From: an uncultured Granulosicoccus sp.
Lineage (GTDB): Bacteria > Pseudomonadota > Gammaproteobacteria > Granulosicoccales > Granulosicoccaceae
Length of the DNA: 64,000 nucleotides
Direction: 5' to 3'
Assembly (NCBI GenBank): GCA_937924505.1
Contig: CALDSR010000004.1
Coordinates: 124,001 to 188,000, forward strand
Of the stretch, positions 32,275 to 42,099 are shown in pieces. Each line of letters begins with the position of its first letter. The stretch's first letter is position 1. The position numbers and the translations under genes were made by a program. The notes beneath the pieces are model-generated. The model was not told the DNA's origin and did no database searches. It worked only from the letters and a program-made list of their open reading frames with translations.

Positions 32275-33987
32275 ATGAGTGAAACCAGTAGCCTGTTGCT
32301 GAATATCTTTATTTATCTGCTCGCAGGCTTGCTGGCTGTCCCTGGTGCCAAACGTCTTGGCATGGGGCCAGTACTCGGTTTTTTGTTCGCAGGAATCTTG
32401 GTCGGCCCGTGGGGGCTTGCACTAATCCGAGACGCAGAACACATCGAATTGTTTTCTCAGACAGCAACCGTGCTGTTGTTACTGCTGCTGGCCTTGCAGG
32501 CCACACCTATCAGGGTTCGTCGTCTCCTGGATGACTTCGCATCAATCGGGCTTTGGCAGTACGCATTGACCACAATGGCTGTGACATTGGTCAGCATGCT
32601 GATTGGTCATCCTTGGCATCATTCCTTGGTAGCCGGACTTGCCTTGTCGATATCTTCAGGCGCTGTCGCCAAGCATGCGTTTGACGAGCGTTATCCGACA
32701 GGCTCGCCGTTGACCGAGACAGGGCAGCAGATCTTGCTGACACAGACCTTGTTATCTGTACCAGTGATTGTTCTTTTGCCGTTGCTCGGCATTGGTTCAT
32801 TTGCTACCGAAGGAAGCCCCCTGCCTAAAGTCATCACCGGTGGGCTCGTTTTGTTGGTGTTTGGTATTTTTGGACATAACTTGCTTCGCTATGCGTTTCG
32901 CTATGTCGTCAGCATCGGTCTCGACGAAGTGTTTGCCGCGTTTGCATTGCTACTGGTCATTGGTTTGTTGCTTTTGACACAGGCGCTTGATCTGCCGCTT
33001 GAGTTAGGGGCTTTACTTGCGGGACTCTTACTGATTCGTTCAGAGTATGGCTCAGCGATTCGAATTGCGACACGCCCCTTTCGTGGCTTGCTGGTTGGTA
33101 TGTTTTTTATCTCGGCAGGTATGGCTATTGATTTCGCCACCTTTTTTCGCAAACCGTTAGAGACTTTCGCGCTGGTCGCCTTGCTGGTAGTGGTCAAGGC
33201 CTGGATTTTAAGAAAACTCCTGCGTTACACCTCAGTGCCACGTCGACAACGCATCTGGTTGGCGACCGTTCTTGCGCAAAGTGGCGAGATGTCTTTTGTC
33301 ATTGTGGTATTGGCGGTTAACTATTTCGCATTGCCGGACAAGCTTGCGTCTCAGATAGTGCTGATCATTGCATTATCCATGCTGACAACACCTGTGTTGT
33401 TATTCTTCGCGGCCCGTCGTGACACGGTACCCGCACGACAGCAAACTGAGACCGGACTCGATATCGGGCAGACGGCCGACTCTCAGGTAATCGTTGCCGG
33501 ATTTGGTCGTGTTGGTCGAGTCATTGCCCGATTGCTAAAAGACAACGGTTATCGAGCTGCCGTTATCGATCACAATCCGGATCGTTTCGCCGAATTGCGG
33601 GCAGAAGAGTTTGTCGGTTTTTATGGCGACGCGTTGCGCCCCGATCTTCTGGCTTCTGCGGGGGCTGACAAGGCGGCGGTTATGGTCATTGCGATCGATG
33701 ATGCGGAGAGCGCAGAGGCCCTCGTGCAGCGAGTCAGGCGAGACTATCCACACATGACACTTGTATCGCGAGCGGTCAATGCCGCCGCTCACGAACGATT
33801 GCTGCGCACCGGTGTTGATCGCGCGTACCCGGAAACATTTGAAACTGCGCTGTTGATCGGCGAAGATGTGCTTGAGCTTGTTGGCCTGAGCCCTCTGGAG
33901 GCACAGGCCAGTGCGGAATCGTTTCGAGATTCTGAACAGGCTCGTGTGGAAGCTTCAAACGCAAAGCAGCAAGGAGACCCTTCGTGA
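32275..33987 (+). CDS. Kef-type cation:proton antiporter with TrkA-N (RCK) domain
   Basis: 570 aa. About 12 hydrophobic helices form a CPA2 Na+/K+:H+ exchanger domain (GPVLGFLFAGILVGPWGLALI; LELGALLAGLLLIRSEYG). A C-terminal Rossmann RCK domain begins at SQVIVAGFGRVGRVIARLLKDNGY. This layout matches KefB/KefC or related potassium efflux proteins; no KefF/KefG-like ancillary gene is present, so glutathione gating is not supported. Its stop overlaps the start of the next small gene by four bases (GTGA). Confidence 0.93.
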   Translation: MSETSSLLLNIFIYLLAGLLAVPGAKRLGMGPVLGFLFAGILVGPWGLALIRDAEHIELFSQTATVLLLLLLALQATPIRVRRLLDDFASIGLWQYALTTMAVTLVSMLIGHPWHHSLVAGLALSISSGAVAKHAFDERYPTGSPLTETGQQILLTQTLLSVPVIVLLPLLGIGSFATEGSPLPKVITGGLVLLVFGIFGHNLLRYAFRYVVSIGLDEVFAAFALLLVIGLLLLTQALDLPLELGALLAGLLLIRSEYGSAIRIATRPFRGLLVGMFFISAGMAIDFATFFRKPLETFALVALLVVVKAWILRKLLRYTSVPRRQRIWLATVLAQSGEMSFVIVVLAVNYFALPDKLASQIVLIIALSMLTTPVLLFFAARRDTVPARQQTETGLDIGQTADSQVIVAGFGRVGRVIARLLKDNGYRAAVIDHNPDRFAELRAEEFVGFYGDALRPDLLASAGADKAAVMVIAIDDAESAEALVQRVRRDYPHMTLVSRAVNAAAHERLLRTGVDRAYPETFETALLIGEDVLELVGLSPLEAQASAESFRDSEQARVEASNAKQQGDPS

Positions 33988-34289
33988 AAGGTAAAGATGT
34001 TGAATCACTGACGAAATTGCTTAAACAACATAACGTTCCAATCTCCGCCGTCAAGGCAAACAAGTTGATTTTGTCGATTGGTTTTATGGAAGAAGCAACT
34101 CGCGAGAGCTCCACGCGTCCGGGTGTCATCAAGAAGTACAAGGTACTGGTCGGTAAAGGCCTTGACTATGGGGTCAATGAGGAAAATCCGCAAAGCCCCG
34201 ATCAGACATCGCCGTATTATTACAAGGATAGTTTTGGCGAACTCGCAACGGTCCTGACAGCCGCCGCCGATGCTGAAAGTGACGCCTGA
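33984..34289 (+). CDS. Conserved-looking small protein coupled to the Kef gene
   Basis: 101 aa from a GTG that overlaps the Kef stop codon, with AAGGAG about 8 nt upstream, so translation is probably coupled. The sequence (VESLTKLLKQHNVPISAVKANKLILSIGFMEE, then KKYKVLVGKGLDYGVNEENPQS and QTSPYYYKDSFGELATVL) resembles a small helix-turn-helix or winged-helix-like unit seen in uncharacterised proteins. I do not recognise a named family. A regulatory or ancillary role for the antiporter is only suggested by coupling. Confidence 0.68.
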   Translation: MKGKDVESLTKLLKQHNVPISAVKANKLILSIGFMEEATRESSTRPGVIKKYKVLVGKGLDYGVNEENPQSPDQTSPYYYKDSFGELATVLTAAADAESDA

Positions 34290-34502
34290 GCGGTAACCTG
34301 AATTCGCAGTCCTGGTGCGCTGGAGAACGTCGGGAAAATCGACAATTTCCTGAGTCCCGAACATATGCCAATGGGCCTCAAGGGCATTTTGGGCTTGGCG
34401 ATGCAGCGTGATACACTCAATAATCGGGTCCTGAATTGAGGTGAATTTCAGCCTGTTCGAGAGACCCAAGTCTGGTACCACTTTCCACTTGAGGACTGTT
34501 AT

Positions 34503-35498
34503 ATGACTATTTCACGTGCGGGTGTTTTTGCTGGTTTGTTACTGGCAGCATCTGCCGCTACGGCAGCTGACATCTCTCCGGCTGTCGTTTTCGATATGGG
34601 CGGCAAGTTTGATAAATCTTTCAATCAGGGCGTCTACGACGGCATCGAGCGGTTCAAGAAAGAAACCGGAATCGAATACCGAGAGTTTGAGGTCACCAAC
34701 GAAACTCAGCGTGAGCAGGCACTTCGTCGTATGGCTCAACGCGGTGCAAATCCAATTCTTGGTGTTGGCTTCGCGCAAGCGGGCCCGATGGAAATCGTTG
34801 CAAAAGAATTTCCGGACGTCAAATTCACCTTGATCGATGGCGTGGTTGATCTGCCGAATGTGCAATCGGTCGTCTTCAAGGAGCAGGAAGGTTCATTTCT
34901 GGTGGGCTTGCTTGCCGCCATGGCATCTGAAACTGGCATGGTCGGTTTTGTTGGTGGAATGGATATTCCGTTAATTCGACGTTTTGCCTGCGGTTATGAG
35001 CAAGGCGCCAAGCACGCTAACGCAAGCATTGATGTTGTACAGAACATGACTGGTACAACGCCATCGGCGTGGAATGATCCAGGTCGAGGTAGTGAACTGG
35101 CGAAAGGTCAATTTGATCGTGGTGTCGATGTCGTGTACGCAGCGGCCGGTGGTACCGGTGTAGGTGTCTATCAGGCAGCGAAAGATGGTGGCAAGCTTGC
35201 CATCGGTGTTGATTCAAACCAGAATTATTTGCATCCTGGCACCATGCTGACATCCATGCTCAAGCGCGTTGATGTGGCTGCCTACAATGCGTACAAAGAA
35301 GCGATGGATGGAACATGGGAGCCGGGCTTCAAAGTACTTGGACTGGCTGAAGACGGTGTTGGCTGGGCGCTTGACGAAAACAATGCTTCCTTGATCTCGG
35401 ATGAGATGAAAGATGCTGTGAAGCAAGCGTCGGCTGATATCCTGGCAGGTAAAATCACCGTTCACGATTACATGAGTGACAATGCCTGCTCATACTGA
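34503..35498 (+). CDS. BMP/PnrA family substrate-binding protein (nucleoside-type ABC importer)
   Basis: 331 aa with a signal peptide (MTISRAGVFAGLLLAASAATA). The BMP-family pattern is clear: PAVVFDMGGKFDKSFNQGVYDGI near the N-terminus, TLIDGVVDLPNVQSVVFKEQEGSFLVGLLAAM, GFVGGMDIPLIRRFACGYEQG, and DVVYAAAGGTGVGVYQAAKDGGKLAIGVDSNQNYL. Studied members (PnrA, BmpDEFG, NupA) bind purine or other nucleosides. It is first of a four-gene importer operon with GAGG upstream of its ATG. Confidence 0.93.
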   Translation: MTISRAGVFAGLLLAASAATAADISPAVVFDMGGKFDKSFNQGVYDGIERFKKETGIEYREFEVTNETQREQALRRMAQRGANPILGVGFAQAGPMEIVAKEFPDVKFTLIDGVVDLPNVQSVVFKEQEGSFLVGLLAAMASETGMVGFVGGMDIPLIRRFACGYEQGAKHANASIDVVQNMTGTTPSAWNDPGRGSELAKGQFDRGVDVVYAAAGGTGVGVYQAAKDGGKLAIGVDSNQNYLHPGTMLTSMLKRVDVAAYNAYKEAMDGTWEPGFKVLGLAEDGVGWALDENNASLISDEMKDAVKQASADILAGKITVHDYMSDNACSY

Positions 35499-35539
35499 TT
35501 GTCTCGCTAATTGAAACAGTAGCGTTGAGCGTTTGATTG

Positions 35540-37177
35540 ATGACAGACGCAAAAGCTGATCCGGGAAAGCCAGGCACTTTCCCGGATATTCCCACAGATG
35601 CTTCCCCAAATGCCAAAAATAAAAAGAACCAGGTCTCCTCTGATTTCGCGATAGAGCTTCACGGTATCTCAAAACGTTTTGGTGCTGTACGTGCCAATCA
35701 GGATATTGATCTCGCGATTCGCCGCGGCACCATTCACGGTATTGTCGGCGAAAACGGCGCTGGCAAATCTACGCTGATGAGCATCCTGTATGGCTTCTAC
35801 CAGGCTGACAGCGGCGAGGTGATAATTAACGGTAATAAAGTCGATATCAATTCCTCGCAGGATGCCATTAGTGTGGGTATCGGTATGGTTCACCAGCACT
35901 TCATGCTGGTCGATACGTTCAGCGTTCTGGAAAACGTCATGCTGGGTGCTGAAGGGCACGCTCTGATTACAACGAGCGCTGCCAAAGCACGAGCTGAACT
36001 ACAAAGGCTCTCTGATGAATATCAATTATCGGTTCATGTCGATTCGCTCGTCTCTGATCTTCCGGTTGGCGAGCAACAACGTACTGAGATACTCAAGGCC
36101 TTGTATCGGCATGCTGAAATTCTGATTCTCGATGAGCCGACGGGTGTGCTGACACCACAAGAGGCTGATCAGTTGTTCAAAGTATTGCGGGCGCTCAAGA
36201 ATCGCGGCGTTACTGTCATTCTCATCACGCACAAATTGCGCGAAATCATGGACATTACCGATACGGTATCGGTCCTGCGCCTCGGGCAGATGGTCGCTCA
36301 CCGGGAGACAGCGAATACCTCAATGAGTGAACTTGCGGAGTTAATGGTTGGGCGAAAACTCGACACGCGAAATTTTCACCGAACACAGGCGCTCGATACT
36401 GACTCGGATGTCGCTATCGATGTTAAAAATCTTGGCGTCGTTGATCGTTTTGGTGCGACCCGTCTGGACAACGTCAGCTTACAGGTTCGTCGTGGCGAGA
36501 TCCTCGGTATTGCGGGTGTTGCTGGTAATGGACAGAGCAAACTGCTTGAAGTACTTTCGGGTATTACGCCGCCGACTAGCGGACAATTTGAAATTAACGG
36601 GCATCTAACCAATGCTGACGTGCAACTTGATCCTGCCGATATGCGCAGAATTAGCGTACATCATGTGCCAGAGGATCGTTTGAAGCTGGGCTTGGTTAAA
36701 GCGTTTTCCGCGGCGGAATCATCTGTACTTGGTTATCAACGCGATCAAAAATTCAACTGGCGTGGTCTTATGCAGTTCGACGCCATTCGCAATGCCTGCA
36801 AAGCGCTGATGCGAGGCTTTGATGTGCGTCCAGGCGATCCTAAACTCCGTTCGGGTTCCTTCTCTGGCGGTAATCAGCAGAAACTGATTCTCGCTCGTGA
36901 ACTTGAAAAAGGGCCGGAAGTTCTTCTTGTTGGCCAGCCGACACGTGGCGTCGACATCGGTGCCATCGAGCTTATTCACGAAAGGATTGTAGCCATGCGT
37001 GATGCAGGCTGCGCGGTGTTGCTGGTATCGGTTGAACTGGATGAGATCATGGCATTGTCTGATCGAATCATCGTCATGTTCGAAGGGCGAATTGTCGGTG
37101 AAGTTGAGGGTCGTCATGCCGACAAGACAGAGCTGGGTCTGATGATGGCAAATGCGCATCAGGATGCGGCTGCATGA
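35540..37177 (+). CDS. ABC transporter ATPase with two nucleotide-binding domains (nucleoside-type)
   Basis: 545 aa. First domain: Walker A GENGAGKST, Walker B ILILDEPTGVLTPQE and signature LPVGEQQR. Second domain: Walker A reads GVAGNGQSKLL, lacking the usual GKS/T lysine, with signature SGGNQQK and Walker-B-like VLLVGQPTRGVDIG. Asymmetric tandem NBDs like this are normal in RbsA/NupB-type importers. I use ATG 35540 rather than the TTG immediately before. Its stop overlaps the first permease start (ATGA). Confidence 0.95.
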   Translation: MTDAKADPGKPGTFPDIPTDASPNAKNKKNQVSSDFAIELHGISKRFGAVRANQDIDLAIRRGTIHGIVGENGAGKSTLMSILYGFYQADSGEVIINGNKVDINSSQDAISVGIGMVHQHFMLVDTFSVLENVMLGAEGHALITTSAAKARAELQRLSDEYQLSVHVDSLVSDLPVGEQQRTEILKALYRHAEILILDEPTGVLTPQEADQLFKVLRALKNRGVTVILITHKLREIMDITDTVSVLRLGQMVAHRETANTSMSELAELMVGRKLDTRNFHRTQALDTDSDVAIDVKNLGVVDRFGATRLDNVSLQVRRGEILGIAGVAGNGQSKLLEVLSGITPPTSGQFEINGHLTNADVQLDPADMRRISVHHVPEDRLKLGLVKAFSAAESSVLGYQRDQKFNWRGLMQFDAIRNACKALMRGFDVRPGDPKLRSGSFSGGNQQKLILARELEKGPEVLLVGQPTRGVDIGAIELIHERIVAMRDAGCAVLLVSVELDEIMALSDRIIVMFEGRIVGEVEGRHADKTELGLMMANAHQDAAA

Positions 37178-38301
37178 GTCTGGCTACGAGCAGCATTCCA
37201 TTACCGGCTTGGCTGGAGGTGGTTGTTATTCCGATCCTCAACATCTTCATGGCATTGTTCTTTGCGGGCCTGATCATGTTGGCGATCGGGGTAAATCCGA
37301 TCGAAGCTGTTGGCATCATGATCTTCGGTGCATTTGGCTATGATGAGGCGATCGGCTATACCTTGTACTACACCACCAATTTCATTTTTACCGGCCTTGC
37401 TGTCGCGGTTGCCTTTCACGCGAGCCTGTTCAATATAGGAGGGGAAGGGCAGGCCTATATTGGCGGTCTTGGTGTTGGTCTGGTTTTCCTTTTGCTGGAT
37501 AAGTATCTACCAGCTATCTTGTTGATTCCTATTGGCATCATGGCAGCGGGATTGTTTGGTGCGGCCTGGGCATTCATTCCGGCCTGGTTGCAAGCGCATC
37601 GCGGTAGTCACATTGTCATCACAACCATCATGTTCAATTTCATTGCGGCTTCACTGATGGTTTATCTGCTTGTTAATGTCTTGATCAAGCCGGGTCAGAT
37701 GTCGCCTGAGTCGCGCGTATTTGATGAGTCTGCGTGGTTACCTTTCATGCACGAGTTTTTAGGCTTTTTCGGCATGGAGGTCACCCGCTCACCATTGAAT
37801 CTGTCGCTGTTTTTTGCGTTGCTGTGTTGCCTGCTTGTTTGGTTGTACATCTGGCGAACCCGCTGGGGTTATGAATTGCGGACCGCAGGCTTTAGTGAGG
37901 ATGCTGCTGTTTATGCTGGCATACGTCCAAAGAAAGTTATAGTCAGTGCCATGTGTGTCTCGGGTGCTTTGGCAGGCTTTGTCGCAGTCAACGAAATCAT
38001 GGGTGTTCATCACCGCCTGTTGTTGAACTTCACGGCGGGTTATGGGTTCACGGGTATAGCGGTGTCACTGATGGGCCGAAATCATCCGGTTGGCATTATT
38101 ATGGCGAGCCTGTTGTTCGGCGTCTTGTACCAGGGTGGTGCCGAGCTTGCGTTTGAGATTCCAAAGATCACCCGTGAAATGGTTGTAGCCATTCAGGGTC
38201 TGATCATTCTTTTTTCGGGTGCGCTGGCCTTGATGCTGCGCCCTTTTGTGGTGCGTTTGTATCTCAAGGTCAAATCCGTTGACGAAGTGGTGCCGGCCTG
38301 A
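37174..38301 (+). CDS. ABC transporter permease 1 (nucleoside-type, BPD_transp_2)
   Basis: 375 aa, about ten hydrophobic helices. GGEGQAYIGGLGVGLVFLLLDKYLPA and RGSHIVITTIMFNFIAASLMVYLLVNVLI are typical of the YufP/NupP branch; ELRTAGFSEDAAVYAGIRPKKVIV is the cytoplasmic coupling loop. It overlaps the ATPase by four bases and the second permease by one base (TGATG), so all are translated together. Confidence 0.93.
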   Translation: MSLATSSIPLPAWLEVVVIPILNIFMALFFAGLIMLAIGVNPIEAVGIMIFGAFGYDEAIGYTLYYTTNFIFTGLAVAVAFHASLFNIGGEGQAYIGGLGVGLVFLLLDKYLPAILLIPIGIMAAGLFGAAWAFIPAWLQAHRGSHIVITTIMFNFIAASLMVYLLVNVLIKPGQMSPESRVFDESAWLPFMHEFLGFFGMEVTRSPLNLSLFFALLCCLLVWLYIWRTRWGYELRTAGFSEDAAVYAGIRPKKVIVSAMCVSGALAGFVAVNEIMGVHHRLLLNFTAGYGFTGIAVSLMGRNHPVGIIMASLLFGVLYQGGAELAFEIPKITREMVVAIQGLIILFSGALALMLRPFVVRLYLKVKSVDEVVPA

Positions 38302-39272
38302 TGGACTGGATACCCACATTGTTTGCGATTCTGGATGCCACCTTGCGGGTCTCGGCGCCGCTGATACTGGCGGCGATGGCGGGCTTGTTTTCCGAGCGCT
38401 CTGGCATTGTCGATATCAGCCTTGAAGGTAAGATGCTGGCGGCAGCTTTTGCAGCCGGGAGCGTTGCGGCGGTCTCAGGTAGTGCCTGGTTGGCCTTGAT
38501 CGCTGGCATTCTCGTGAGTATCACACTTGGACTGGTTCATGGCTTTGCCTGTATAACCCATCGGGGCAACCAGGTGGTCAGCGGCCTGGCGATCAATATA
38601 CTTGCTTCTGGTTTGACGGTGGTGCTGGGTATTGCCTGGTTCAAACAAGGCGGGCAAACGCCCTCGCTGGGTAGTGACGCGCGGTTCATGCCGATTGAAC
38701 TTCCGTTCGCCTCAGCTGCGAGCGAGATACCAGTGATTGGTCGCTTTTATAGCGATGTTGTCAGCGGGCATAATTTTCTCGTGTATGTGGCCTTCGCAGC
38801 CGTGTTCGCGACCTGGTGGGTTGTGTACCGTACCCGTTTTGGTCTACGCCTCCGTGCGGTGGGGGAGAACCCACTTGCAGTCGATACAGCCGGCCTATCT
38901 GTCAGTGGCATTCGCTACGCGTCGGTCGCTATTTGTGGTGGGCTTGTGGGCATCGCTGGCACTTATCTGTCAACCGCCCAAAACGCCGCCTTTGTCCGCG
39001 AGATGACAGCCGGTCAAGGCTACATTGCCCTGGCAGCGTTGATCTTTGGCAAATGGCGTCCGTTGCCAGCCTTGCTTGCCTGCTTGATGTTCGGTTTCCT
39101 CGACGCCGTCGCCATTCGCCTGCAAGGCGTGAAAATCCCCGGCATAGGCGAAGTCCCCGTGCAAGCGATACAAGCCCTGCCATACATCCTGACCGTCGTT
39201 CTACTGGCCGGCTTCATCGGCAAAGCCATAGCCCCCAAGGCCGTCGGCGTCCCATACCTGAAAGAGCGGTAG
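38301..39272 (+). CDS. ABC transporter permease 2 (nucleoside-type, BPD_transp_2)
   Basis: 323 aa, eight to nine helices. LRVSAPLILAAMAGLFSERSGIVDISLEGKMLAAAFAA near the N-terminus and RLRAVGENPLAVDTAGLSVSGIRYASV (coupling loop) fit the YufQ/NupQ branch. With the three preceding genes it makes a complete binding protein-ATPase-permease-permease importer. Last gene of the operon. Confidence 0.93.
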   Translation: MDWIPTLFAILDATLRVSAPLILAAMAGLFSERSGIVDISLEGKMLAAAFAAGSVAAVSGSAWLALIAGILVSITLGLVHGFACITHRGNQVVSGLAINILASGLTVVLGIAWFKQGGQTPSLGSDARFMPIELPFASAASEIPVIGRFYSDVVSGHNFLVYVAFAAVFATWWVVYRTRFGLRLRAVGENPLAVDTAGLSVSGIRYASVAICGGLVGIAGTYLSTAQNAAFVREMTAGQGYIALAALIFGKWRPLPALLACLMFGFLDAVAIRLQGVKIPGIGEVPVQAIQALPYILTVVLLAGFIGKAIAPKAVGVPYLKER

Positions 39273-39594
39273 TCTCGGGTCGCACCACGGTAAGCTATTG
39301 ATTTTAATGGCTAGGTGACCTAAAAGCCGCGATTTTCGACTCTTAAACGGCGGTTTTGAAGCGTAAAAAGGTCTGACAGTGATCTTGACTACAGCGTTTA
39401 ATCTCGACAGTAATCGGGCGTCGTCCCACTGCCTCGTATCGTCCTTAAATAGTGATATTTGGGGCTTGGAATAGTTGTGCAAGGTCGAAAAACAGCTCGA
39501 ATTCAATCGTATTAATAATCAAATTAATTACTTAGCATGGTCCGACCCGTTAAACTCGTTAAACTTCATTCTTTGGTTTTGCGTTGTTGGGTAA
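39273..39594. other. Intergenic region upstream of argG
   Basis: About 320 bp with no believable gene. It becomes AT-rich near 39505-39535, where ATTAATAATCAAATTAAT (39511-39528) carries two ATTAAT boxes; this is the likely argG promoter area. GTTAAACTC/GTTAAACTT is a short direct repeat at 39548-39566. I looked for ArgR boxes (TGAAT...ATTCA) and saw only poor matches. Confidence 0.45.
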
Positions 39595-40926
<1,332 letters not shown>

Positions 40927-40953
40927 GTAGCTGCGCTCGAAAGGCTCTAGACG

Positions 40954-42099
40954 ATGACTGAAGATCCGTTAGCTGACGTTGATGTTGCAGTCCGGGATAT
41001 CCCGGATAAGGCGTCCCCGTCGGTTACGGATATCCGGTCCTTGTTGATCGATGATGTGCCCATGCTCGATGTCAGGGCGCCGATTGAATTTCGCAAGGGT
41101 GCGTTTCCAAGCAGCGTGAACCTGCCTTTGATGAGCGATGAAGAACGTCATCAAATCGGTATCCGCTACAAGCAGGCTGGACAAGAAAAAGCCATCGAAT
41201 TAGGCGCTGATTTGATTAGCGATGATGAACGGCAGATTCGCGTTGCAGCCTGGGCAAAATTTGTAGCCAAAAATCCGCACGGTGCGCTTTACTGTTTTCG
41301 TGGTGGACTTCGTTCACGCATTGCTCAAGCCTGGCTTAAAGATGCAGGTATCGAATATCCGGTGATACAAGGTGGCTATAAAGCGCTACGACAATACCTC
41401 ATCACGAATCTGACGGAGTTGGTCGAGAAGCTGGACTTTGTTCTGATAGGTGGGCGCACCGGTACGGGCAAAACCAAATTGCTGTCTTCGTTTGAAAAAG
41501 GCGTCGTGGATCTTGAACATCATGCTCGGCACCGTGGTTCGAGTTTCGGCAAGATGACGATTCCCCAGCCGGGCAACATCGATTTCGAGAACACGCTGAC
41601 TATCGAACTGCTCAAACTCGATGAAGCTGGTGCGAAAACGATATACCTTGAAGATGAAGCCAGGATGATTGGTCGGGCATGCATTCCTGAACCACTACGC
41701 GATGCCATGGTATCAGCTCCGATTTATCAGCTCGAGGCGACCATGCCTGAACGCGTACGGAACTGTATAGATGATTATGTTGTCGATCTTTGTTCGCGGT
41801 ATCGTGAACAATTAGGAGATAAACAAGGCTTCCAGGTATACAGACTTCACCATCTAGACAGCCTCGATCGAATTCGAAAGAGACTCGGCGGTGCTCGACA
41901 CACGGAGGCGACCAAGCTACTGCAAATAGCGCTTGATGAGCATGAGAGCACTGGTGGGATTGCTCAGTACACTGACTTTATCGAACTATTGTTGCAAGAT
42001 TATTACGATCCAATGTACGACTACCAACTGTCCAAAAAACAGAACCGGATAGTATTCAGCGGTGACGCTGCAGCTATCATTAAAAAAATTAAATCATGA
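40954..42099 (+). CDS. mnmH: tRNA 2-selenouridine synthase (MnmH/SelU)
   Basis: 381 aa. N-terminal rhodanese domain with MLDVRAPIEFRKGAFP and the active-site C114 in YCFRGGLRSRIAQAWL; then a P-loop domain with Walker A GGRTGTGKTKLL and HHARHRGSSFG. It replaces sulfur with selenium in 2-thiouridine at the wobble position of some tRNAs, by way of a geranylated intermediate, using selenophosphate. Its stop overlaps the selD start by four bases (ATGA), a functional pair since SelD supplies selenophosphate. Confidence 0.95.
   Translation: MTEDPLADVDVAVRDIPDKASPSVTDIRSLLIDDVPMLDVRAPIEFRKGAFPSSVNLPLMSDEERHQIGIRYKQAGQEKAIELGADLISDDERQIRVAAWAKFVAKNPHGALYCFRGGLRSRIAQAWLKDAGIEYPVIQGGYKALRQYLITNLTELVEKLDFVLIGGRTGTGKTKLLSSFEKGVVDLEHHARHRGSSFGKMTIPQPGNIDFENTLTIELLKLDEAGAKTIYLEDEARMIGRACIPEPLRDAMVSAPIYQLEATMPERVRNCIDDYVVDLCSRYREQLGDKQGFQVYRLHHLDSLDRIRKRLGGARHTEATKLLQIALDEHESTGGIAQYTDFIELLLQDYYDPMYDYQLSKKQNRIVFSGDAAAIIKKIKS

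Noticed and set aside
39511..39528. ArgR box upstream of argG
   Set aside because: ATTAAT boxes do not match the TGAAT...ATTCA consensus; only an AT-rich promoter region is supported.
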